The notes beneath the pieces were generated by a model that made no database searches, was not told the origin of the DNA, and saw nothing but the letters and a program-made list of their open reading frames with translations. From an uncultured Clostridia bacterium (GTDB taxonomy: Bacteria > Bacillota > Clostridia > TANB77 > CAG-508), in the NCBI GenBank assembly GCA_948946035.1, contig CARBKU010000106.1, positions 1 to 5,335 of the forward strand: DNA of 5,335 nucleotides. Direction: 5' to 3'. This document shows, in pieces, positions 1 to 5,321 of the stretch. Position 1 is the first letter of the stretch. Each line of letters opens with the position of its first letter. Made by a program: the position numbers and the translations under genes.

Positions 1-347
1 TTAATAACGCTAAAAGAGAAAATATGCAATTTGAAAGTTATTATAATAAAGAATTAACTGGAGCAGAACTTGCAACATTAATAAATAAAGCAATAGATAA
101 CAACGAAATAAATCAAATACAAAAAGATAGTGAAGGCAAATATATAGATAATGAAAATAATTCAATAAATATAGATATAAAAATGATAGACAATGATAAA
201 ACATACAATATGGAAACTTTATTTGTAGGTAGAATAGATAGATTTGTACAATATTATGGTCAAATAAAATTTAAATGTACAAATATAGAATATCATAAAT
301 CTACAAATAAAATAAAATATCTGTTATTTGAACAAATAACAGAATAA
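1..347 (+). CDS. 3' end of a membrane-anchored pilin-like protein (5' truncated by window edge)
   Basis: I do not recognise this as a named family. The frame is open from the first complete codon at position 3 with no upstream stop. The first ATG, at 24, has no good ribosome-binding site, unlike the genes that follow. It is therefore probably an internal Met, and the real start lies outside the window. The visible part is hydrophilic and rich in Asn, Lys, Asp and Ile, with no membrane segment. Its beginning (NAKRENMQFESYY, then TGAELATLINKAIDNNE) aligns loosely with residues 38-76 of the next protein (NAM...QQF...GATVNSMLQTVLANN). This suggests a C-terminal portion of a paralogue whose N-terminal helix is missing here. 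The tail contains IKFKCTNIEYH and ends KYLLFEQITE, which looks like a beta-rich pilin-type domain. It lies 80 bp upstream of the next gene in the same direction. The coding status is fairly secure, but the function is inference from context. Confidence 0.7.
   Translation, partial: NNAKRENMQFESYYNKELTGAELATLINKAIDNNEINQIQKDSEGKYIDNENNSINIDIKMIDNDKTYNMETLFVGRIDRFVQYYGQIKFKCTNIEYHKSTNKIKYLLFEQITE
321..342 (+). repeat. Perfect 10-bp inverted repeat at the 3' end of the first gene
   Basis: CTGTTATTTG (321-330) and CAAATAACAG (333-342) are exact reverse complements around AA. As RNA this would be a 9-bp stem with a GAAC loop, or slightly more. It lies within the last codons of the upstream gene. 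No T-run follows it, so it does not look like a classical intrinsic terminator. It may stabilise or help process the mRNA end. Confidence 0.5.
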
Positions 348-363
348 ATAAAGTTATTAAATT

Positions 364-384
364 TTTACTAACAAAATTAGTAAA
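364..384 (+). repeat. 8-bp inverted repeat in the 348-427 intergenic gap
   Basis: TTTACTAA (364-371) and TTAGTAAA (377-384) are exact reverse complements around CAAAA. A tandem 9-bp repeat, AAATATATT twice at 382-399, follows directly. There is no clean T-tract. The stem could be a weak mRNA secondary structure, and the repeat may simply reflect extreme AT content. I found no convincing sigma-A promoter in this gap. Confidence 0.35.
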
Positions 385-427
385 TATATTAAATATATTA
401 ACAAAAGTAAAAAGGGAGGAAAAAGAT

Positions 428-844
428 ATGGAGAATGCGTCAAAAGCATTAATTATTGCTGGAGCAATATTACTTGCTATTTTAATTATATCATTAGGAA
501 TTTTGATTTTTGGTCAAGCAAAAGGAGTTATTGATGGTAATGCAATGAGTGATGTTGAAATACAACAATTTAATGGGAAGTTTACAATGTATGAAGGAGA
601 AAGAGTAAGAGGAGCAACAGTAAATTCTATGTTACAAACTGTACTAGCAAACAATGTATCAGCAGATGATGATAATAGAAAAGTAAAAATTGAGGGAAAC
701 GCAGGTATATCTATGGGAATATCAGATACATCTATACCTGCTAATAAAGCAAAAACAGGAGCTATATATAAAGTAACATGTAATTATGGTACAGGAAATG
801 GAAACAAAGGTTTAGTAACATCTATAAGTGTTGATAATCCATAA
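428..844 (+). CDS. Small pilin/pseudopilin-like bitopic membrane protein with MENA..AL N-terminus
   Basis: This 138-residue protein has one hydrophobic helix at about residues 8-28 (ALIIAGAILLAILIISLGIL), followed by a polar domain. The start is fixed by a strong GGGAGGA site at 414-420, seven bases before the ATG. Residues 40-76 form a likely helix (MSDVEIQQF, then GATVNSMLQTVLANN). The end (about residues 112-136) alternates in a beta-like way (AIYKVTCNY, GLVTSISV). An N-terminal helix, an amphipathic continuation and a C-terminal beta region is the general plan of pilins and pseudopilins. There is no G-xxxx-E prepilin peptidase site, because the helix begins almost at Met1. The next gene's product shares the first eight residues except positions 5 and 6. 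I do not recognise a named family. A subunit of a Tad/type II secretion-like filament or export machine is inferred from the layout and context. Confidence 0.8.
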   Translation: MENASKALIIAGAILLAILIISLGILIFGQAKGVIDGNAMSDVEIQQFNGKFTMYEGERVRGATVNSMLQTVLANNVSADDDNRKVKIEGNAGISMGISDTSIPANKAKTGAIYKVTCNYGTGNGNKGLVTSISVDNP

Positions 845-861
845 ATGAAGGGTGAGATACT

Positions 862-1479
862 ATGGAAAATGCAGCAGACGCACTAAAATTAGGGGCTTCA
901 ATATTAATATTTGTATTGTCATTAACCATTAGTATAAATGCCTTTACAGAGGCAAGACAAACTACTCAACTAATATTAGACTATAATGACAGAGAATATG
1001 ATTTAAGCTATGAAGAAAGATATATTGAAGATAATGGAACAACTGAAAGAGTTGTTAGTGCAGAATCAATTATTCCAGCAATATATAAATCATACACAGA
1101 AAATTACAAAATAGTTTTTAAAAATCTTGGTAGTGATAAATTATATGAAAAAAGAGATAGTAATTATCAATGGCAAGATATTAACTATATAGATTTAAGA
1201 AAAGAATCATTGGCTAGTGTATACCAAAGAAAACAATTTATACAAGGCATATTATATGGAAGTAATAGTTTTGAAAGTACAGAAAAAAACAAAATAATAA
1301 AAGAGTATGAGACCTTAGGAATAAGATTTACTTCTGATGGAATTTATGATATAATAAAAAATAGTAAATATACTGAAAAGTTTGGTGTGTATTATGAACA
1401 AGACACATATGATGGTGTCAGCAACACGCCAACAGCAAATTATGACAAAAAAAGAATAATAACATATGAGCAAAATTAA
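862..1479 (+). CDS. Pilin-like bitopic membrane protein, paralogous at the N-terminus to the preceding product
   Basis: This 205-residue protein opens MENAADALKLGASILIFVLS, with one hydrophobic helix at about residues 9-29. By-eye alignment with the first 32 residues of the preceding product gives 12 identities (MENA..AL, then IL, L, I, F and A in register), supporting common ancestry. Beyond the helix the chain is polar and rich in Tyr, Glu and Lys. It includes VVSAESIIPAIYKSYTENYKIVF at about 64-86, which occupies the place of the GATVNSMLQTVLANN helix in the neighbour. The C-terminus has KFGVYYEQD and KKRIITYEQN. The start follows a weaker site (GGGTGAG, 850-856), and the 17-bp gap after the preceding stop suggests translation from one transcript. 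No catalytic motif is visible. The role as a minor pilin or pseudopilin is inferred, and the family is unrecognised. Confidence 0.8.
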   Translation: MENAADALKLGASILIFVLSLTISINAFTEARQTTQLILDYNDREYDLSYEERYIEDNGTTERVVSAESIIPAIYKSYTENYKIVFKNLGSDKLYEKRDSNYQWQDINYIDLRKESLASVYQRKQFIQGILYGSNSFESTEKNKIIKEYETLGIRFTSDGIYDIIKNSKYTEKFGVYYEQDTYDGVSNTPTANYDKKRIITYEQN

Positions 1480-1509
1480 TTTATAGGATGTGTTAATAAG
1501 GAGGATTAA

Positions 1510-2040
1510 ATGGGAGATTCAGTAATTACAGTAGTTGCAATAGTATTAGCAGCAATTTTAATGTTTGCATTTCCACTAATGACAATGACAGACAGAACTG
1601 ATGATGTTTCACAGTTAACAGTGGATACAGCAACAACAGAATTTGTTGATGATGTTAGAACTACAGGAAAACTTACAATGGAAAAATACGGAAAGTTTGT
1701 AGAGAATATCTCTTCAACAGGAAATACATATGATGTAGAAATGGAATTAAAGGTATTAGATGAAAATCCAGGTAAAAAAACCACACAAGCACAATCTACA
1801 AAAATAGGTGAAAATGTATATTATTCTTGGTATACATCACAGATATTAGATGCTATTCAAGATAAAGGAACAGTTTTAGCTTTAAAAGAAGGAGATATAT
1901 TTTCAACAAGTGTAAAAAATACAAATAATACAATGGGGCAACAATTAAAGAACTTCTTCTATTCTGTATCTGGAAATGATACATATACAATTGCAGCAGA
2001 ACATGCTGGTATTGTAACAGCAAATGGTACAGGAAAATAA
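1510..2040 (+). CDS. TadE/DUF4320-like membrane-anchored protein (putative minor pilin)
   Basis: This 176-residue protein has one hydrophobic helix at about residues 5-25 (VITVVAIVLAAILMFAFPLM). A polar segment follows, DDVSQLTVDTATTEFVDDVR then TTGKLTMEKYGKFVENI at 51-67 and TGNTYDVEMEL at 70-80. Helix, then an A..EFV...R..GKLT stretch, a short helix and a beta strand is the general arrangement of TadE-like and DUF4320 minor pilins. I base that likeness on layout, not on a search. The C-terminal half carries LKEGDIFSTSVKNTNNTMGQ and a Phe/Tyr-rich FFYSVSGNDTYTI. The start is decided by an excellent AAGGAGGA site at 1498-1505. The gene is 30 bp after the preceding one, consistent with one operon. 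No enzymatic residues are seen. An anchored structural or assembly component of the same apparatus is the most likely role. Confidence 0.8.
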   Translation: MGDSVITVVAIVLAAILMFAFPLMTMTDRTDDVSQLTVDTATTEFVDDVRTTGKLTMEKYGKFVENISSTGNTYDVEMELKVLDENPGKKTTQAQSTKIGENVYYSWYTSQILDAIQDKGTVLALKEGDIFSTSVKNTNNTMGQQLKNFFYSVSGNDTYTIAAEHAGIVTANGTGK

Positions 2041-2057
2041 TAAAAAATTCATATATG

Positions 2058-2080
2058 GCTTGTAATATTATATTACAAGC
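2058..2080 (+). promoter_or_regulatory. Perfect 10-bp hairpin in the 2041-2109 gap (possible attenuator or processing site)
   Basis: GCTTGTAATA (2058-2067) and TATTACAAGC (2071-2080) are exact reverse complements around TTA. The stem is followed by TTATTTAATAAAG, which is T-rich but interrupted, so termination would be inefficient at best. It lies between the TadE-like gene and the large 558-codon gene. It could lower expression of the large downstream component relative to the small upstream ones, or protect the upstream mRNA end. The structure is seen in the sequence, and its role is inferred. Confidence 0.5.
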
Positions 2081-2109
2081 TTATTTAATAAAGGGATAAG
2101 GTTATACAT

Positions 2110-3786
2110 ATGAAAATACAAAATTTAGCTGTAATATTTGTAATAATAATATTACCAATTTCTTTAACATTAAGTTCATATACAAAAAGTCAAAATCAAA
2201 CATTACATTTACAAACAGCATATGACTCAAAATTAGATAATGCAACATATGATGCTTTAAAAGCATTTCAATTAAACACAACAAATAGCAGTACATCTGA
2301 TATTGCTAATTCAAAGCTACGTGATATAGAAGCATCTGTTAATACATTTTTTAATTCTATAGCTAGTAACTTTAACATGGTAGGATATAATCAATCAGTA
2401 TTAAAAACGTATGTACCAGCACTTGTATATACAATGTATGATGGATTTTATATTTATTCTCCATATAATAATGATTTGTCAAGTTTAACAAATGAAGAAA
2501 AAGATAAACTTAAAGATCCAAAAGCTACTTTTCATGATGGAGATAGAATAACAGGATTAAAGCCATATATTCATTATAGTTGTAGATATAAAAAAAATGA
2601 TATAGATGTAGTAATAACATACTCTTTAGATAATTATATAACTGTTCAAGGGTATATAGGCTCAGGTATGAACAAAGAATATGTTGTTAAGTCTGGATAT
2701 TTATTAGATAATATAGAAGTGAATGGAGGTATTGTAGAATATCGTAATATATTGATTGAAGGTGAAACATTAAAACAACGTTTTAAGCCAGATGAAGAAG
2801 AATATGTATATGTAAAAGTAAATGGAATAAAATATTATAAAAAAAATGATGGATGGTATTCTAATTTAAATGGAGAAGAAATAAAAACTGATATGGAATA
2901 TAAAGAGCAAAATGAAGCAGCTAAACAATATTATAAAGAGGCAAAAGAATTTTCTGATTGGGTTAGCAGTAACCTTGGAGATTTAACAGGAAATGATGCT
3001 TATGATGAGAATGGAGATTCTTTAAATTCAAGATTTGGTAGTGACAAAATTTTTGATTTTAATGGTGGTAATAATAAATCAATAGAAGATCCAAATTCAG
3101 ATTTTAACCAACATAGATTAGAAGTAATAAGATATACAATTGAAAAAAATTTATCTATTGCTATAGCAAATTATAATAATTATTCTTCAAGTACAACAAC
3201 AAACTTTCAAATGCCAAAATTGAAAGAAGATGAATGGACAAAAATTATTAATAATGTGTCTATTATAAGCTTTTTACAAGGATTGAGCATTGGTGGAAAA
3301 GTATATAATGGATATTCAATTATAACAAATACAAAAAACGATGAAGTTGTATCTGACGAGTCAATATATCTTATTAATAATACTGAATATTATAAACCAA
3401 CTGATAGTACACTAGATAATTTAACTAGCTATATAGGTGTATTAAATAAAGATTTTGAAAGACGAACATTTACAGATGATACAGGAATAACAAAATATTT
3501 TTTTCCGAAAAATCAATTAGGAAGTTATTCTAGTATAGTAAATCAATTTGAAGATAGTGATTTAGAAAATGTTCAATATAATAATAATTTATACAGTTAT
3601 ATTGATGATAAAGTAACTAAGAGATATATAAATATAGCTAAAGCATATTATACAGCACTAGGAAGAGAAAGATATAGTATGTATAAAACAAATACTAATA
3701 CAGATAGAAAAGTAGAAAGTGGAAAAAGAGTGTATGAGGATGAAGGCTTAAAAGCAGCTTATAACCAACAAAATATAAAAAAATAA
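2110..3786 (+). CDS. Large membrane-anchored extracytoplasmic protein, probable capping or adhesive component of the pilin-like cluster
   Basis: This 558-residue protein has one hydrophobic helix at about residues 5-22 (NLAVIFVIIILPISLTL). A likely long helix follows at 25-55 (TLHLQTAYDSKLDNATYDAL), reminiscent of the juxtamembrane helix of TadE/TadG-type proteins. Other recognisable stretches are DGFYIYSPYN (111-120), KPYIHYSCRY (151-160), VVITYSLDNYITVQGYI (167-183), HRLEVIRYTIEKNLSIAIAN (335-354) and NVSIISFLQGLSIGGKVYNGYS (382-403). The last two have the look of conserved cores, judged only by eye. There is a Lys/Tyr-rich tail. No protease, ATPase or cell-wall anchor motif (LPXTG, SLH) is visible. 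The start is supported by ATAAGG (2096-2101), eight bases upstream. It is the last gene of the run, and a terminator follows at once. The size suggests a tip or surface-exposed component, which is inference. Confidence 0.8.
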   Translation: MKIQNLAVIFVIIILPISLTLSSYTKSQNQTLHLQTAYDSKLDNATYDALKAFQLNTTNSSTSDIANSKLRDIEASVNTFFNSIASNFNMVGYNQSVLKTYVPALVYTMYDGFYIYSPYNNDLSSLTNEEKDKLKDPKATFHDGDRITGLKPYIHYSCRYKKNDIDVVITYSLDNYITVQGYIGSGMNKEYVVKSGYLLDNIEVNGGIVEYRNILIEGETLKQRFKPDEEEYVYVKVNGIKYYKKNDGWYSNLNGEEIKTDMEYKEQNEAAKQYYKEAKEFSDWVSSNLGDLTGNDAYDENGDSLNSRFGSDKIFDFNGGNNKSIEDPNSDFNQHRLEVIRYTIEKNLSIAIANYNNYSSSTTTNFQMPKLKEDEWTKIINNVSIISFLQGLSIGGKVYNGYSIITNTKNDEVVSDESIYLINNTEYYKPTDSTLDNLTSYIGVLNKDFERRTFTDDTGITKYFFPKNQLGSYSSIVNQFEDSDLENVQYNNNLYSYIDDKVTKRYINIAKAYYTALGRERYSMYKTNTNTDRKVESGKRVYEDEGLKAAYNQQNIKK

Positions 3787-3819
3787 AACCAAAATAAAAA
3801 ATTTTGGTTTTATTTTTTT
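3781..3819 (+). terminator. Rho-independent terminator closing the pilin-like operon
   Basis: A perfect 15-bp inverted repeat (3781-3795 against 3801-3815, core AAAACCAAAA / TTTTGGTTTT) surrounds an AAAAA loop. The T-tract of the 3' arm continues to 3819. The stem begins in the last sense codon and includes the TAA stop at 3784-3786. It separates the upstream gene run from spoIVB, which has its own promoter. GC content of the stem is low, so efficiency is uncertain despite its length. Confidence 0.8.
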
Positions 3820-3830
3820 ATATAACATTT

Positions 3831-3861
3831 TGAATATCAAAAATAAAAAAAGTGAATACTA
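3831..3861 (+). promoter_or_regulatory. Sigma-G-type (forespore) promoter of spoIVB
   Basis: TGAATA at 3831-3836 and AATACTA at 3855-3861 are separated by 18 bp. The Bacillus subtilis sigma-G consensus, from memory, is about GHATR, 17-18 bp, CATWHTA. The -35 element matches, and the -10 differs only in its first base (A for C). spoIVB in B. subtilis is transcribed by sigma-G with a weaker sigma-F contribution, so the site fits the gene. Start of transcription would be near 3868, leaving a leader of about 20 bases that contains the ribosome-binding site. The match is seen directly, and use by sigma-G is inferred. Confidence 0.7.
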
Positions 3862-3888
3862 ATAATATAAAAAATAAAGGAGACAAAT

Positions 3889-5133
3889 ATGCAAAAGAAA
3901 ATACCAATTATTTTTAAAAAGACATTATTAGTATTATTCTTAATTATAATATATTCATATACACTAGCAATTACAAACTTGCCAGACGAAGTTGTAATAT
4001 TTGAAGGAGAAGAAATATCAATAAAAACATTGTTAGGAGTAAATATAAGAACAAAAAATGAGAATACCATAGAAACATTATCAAACAATAGTAAATCAGT
4101 AACAGATTCAGCTGGAAAAGCAACTTTAGAAGTAAGCCTATTTGACAAATTTAATTTAAAAAATGTAAATATAGATATATTACCAAAAACAAAAGTTATA
4201 CCAGTAGGAAATATAGCAGGAGTAAAATTATATACAAATGGTGTATTAGTAGTAGGAATGTCAGAAATAGAAGGAGTAGATAATAAAAAATATAAACCAT
4301 ATGAAAACAGTGGAATAAAAGAAGGTGACACAATAGTAGAAATAAACCAAAAACAGATAACATCAACAGAAGAATTAATAGAAACAGTAAACAATTCCAA
4401 AGGAAAAGACGTAAAGATAAAATATGTTCATCAAGAAGAAACAAAAGAATGTAGTATATTGCCAGCAAAAACAAATGAAAGCCAATATAAACTGGGATTA
4501 TGGGTAAGAGATAGTGCAGCAGGAGTTGGAACAGTAAGCTTTTATGAGCCATCTAGTAAAACATTTGGAGCATTAGGTCATGGAATAACAGATATAGATA
4601 CAAATAAATTAATAAATATAGCATCAGGAGAATTTGTTACAACAAGAATATTAAGTATAACAAAAGGGGAAAGTGGAAACCCAGGAAAAATGCAAGGAAC
4701 AGTAGAAAATCAAGCAAATATAGGGAAAATATATAAAAATAGTAAATTTGGAATATATGGAAAAGTAGACAATTTATCAAGTTTAAATATTGATACATCT
4801 AAGGAAATGGATGTAGCTTTAAGAGAAGAAATAGAAACAGGAAAAGCAATAATATTGTGTAGTTTGGATAATAAAAAACCTCAAGAATATGAAATTGAAA
4901 TAGAAAAAATATACAAAGAGAATAATTATGACAATAAAAGTATGCAAATAAAAATAACAGATGAAAAATTATTGGAGAAAACAGGTGGAATAATACAAGG
5001 GATGTCAGGTTCACCAATAATACAAAATGGAAAATTTGTAGGTGCAGTAACGCATGTATTAGTAAATGATCCATGCAAAGGATATGCAGTATTTGGAGAT
5101 ATAATGCTAAAACAAGCAAAAGAAGTAAATTAA
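3889..5133 (+). CDS. spoIVB: SpoIVB peptidase (S55 family), forespore-to-mother-cell signalling protease
   Basis: SpoIVB is made in the forespore and secreted into the intermembrane space. There it cleaves the inhibitory complex that holds back the SpoIVFB protease, allowing pro-sigma-K activation in the mother cell. The 414-residue product is close to the usual length of about 425. Residues 9-27 form a membrane-anchor or uncleaved signal segment. A PDZ domain spans about 103-195, with VKLYTNGVLVVGM at 112-124 and SGIKEGDTIVEINQKQI at 141-157. The S55 peptidase domain follows to the end. The expected triad is present: H231 in GALGHGITDID, D358 in KITDEK and S373 in GMSGSP. These are each exactly five below the B. 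subtilis residues I recall (H236, D363, S378). The signature GGIIQGMSGSPIIQNGK is intact. The start is set by AAAGGAGA at 3876-3883. The gene is monocistronic by its flanking sites, with a forespore promoter upstream and a hairpin downstream. Identification is secure. Confidence 0.96.
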   Translation: MQKKIPIIFKKTLLVLFLIIIYSYTLAITNLPDEVVIFEGEEISIKTLLGVNIRTKNENTIETLSNNSKSVTDSAGKATLEVSLFDKFNLKNVNIDILPKTKVIPVGNIAGVKLYTNGVLVVGMSEIEGVDNKKYKPYENSGIKEGDTIVEINQKQITSTEELIETVNNSKGKDVKIKYVHQEETKECSILPAKTNESQYKLGLWVRDSAAGVGTVSFYEPSSKTFGALGHGITDIDTNKLINIASGEFVTTRILSITKGESGNPGKMQGTVENQANIGKIYKNSKFGIYGKVDNLSSLNIDTSKEMDVALREEIETGKAIILCSLDNKKPQEYEIEIEKIYKENNYDNKSMQIKITDEKLLEKTGGIIQGMSGSPIIQNGKFVGAVTHVLVNDPCKGYAVFGDIMLKQAKEVN

Positions 5134-5204
5134 TATTGGCATTGACATTGTAGGCGGAGAATTTTGGCTATTTATTGTATTTGATTGTTGTGTAAGTGAA
5201 ATAG

Positions 5205-5242
5205 AAATCTAAAAGCAAAAGAAAATGTTTTTGGATTTTTTT
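5205..5242 (+). terminator. Probable rho-independent terminator of spoIVB
   Basis: AAATCTAAAA (5205-5214) can pair with TTTTGGATTT (5229-5238) through ten base pairs, one of them G-U, around a 14-base loop. A run of T continues to 5242. The stem is A/T-rich with a long loop, so it is moderate in strength. Its place 72 bp after the spoIVB stop and before the next gene supports the call. Between the stop and this hairpin I see no gene with a credible start. Confidence 0.6.
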
Positions 5243-5283
5243 ATTATCAAATTTTATATTTAATAATTATTTAATAATTTATA

Positions 5284-5292
5284 TGCTAAAAT
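5284..5292 (+). promoter_or_regulatory. Possible extended -10 promoter element for the downstream gene
   Basis: TGCTAAAAT matches the extended -10 form TGnTANAAT and lies 29 bases upstream of the next start codon. This would give a short leader containing the ribosome-binding site. No good -35 hexamer is present 17-18 bp upstream, where the sequence is plain AT-rich. TATAAT at 5298-5303 is an alternative -10 but is too close to the ribosome-binding site. I saw no Spo0A box or sigma-H promoter. The call is weak. Confidence 0.3.
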
Positions 5293-5321
5293 AAAACTAT
5301 AATAAAGAAAGGAGAAAGAAA

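Noticed and set aside
24..26. ATG at 24 as the true start of the first gene
   Set aside because: There is no good Shine-Dalgarno site before it, and the frame stays open to the window edge with residues (NAKREN) that fit the paralogue alignment. It is more likely an internal Met.
10..204. Reverse-strand open frame rich in Leu, Tyr and Phe
   Set aside because: It is the complement of an A-rich coding gene and has no ribosome-binding site. Its composition is what antisense of AT-rich coding DNA gives.
1506..1784. Reverse-strand open frame of 92 codons opposite the TadE-like gene
   Set aside because: The + strand gene has a very strong ribosome-binding site and a sensible membrane-protein layout. 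The reverse frame is a Ser/Val/Thr-rich antisense shadow.
3837..4400. Reverse-strand open frame of 187 codons opposite the start of spoIVB
   Set aside because: It overlaps the spoIVB promoter, start and PDZ domain. Its Phe/Ile/Ser richness reflects the complement of A-rich codons.
4196..5119. Two further reverse-strand open frames opposite spoIVB, very rich in Leu
   Set aside because: They lie wholly within the well-identified peptidase gene and lack ribosome-binding sites or recognisable features.
5142..5174. Perfect TTGACA as a sigma-A -35 box after spoIVB
   Set aside because: No -10 hexamer lies 16-19 bp downstream. The nearest candidate, TATTTA at 5169, is 21 bp away, and the probable terminator follows.
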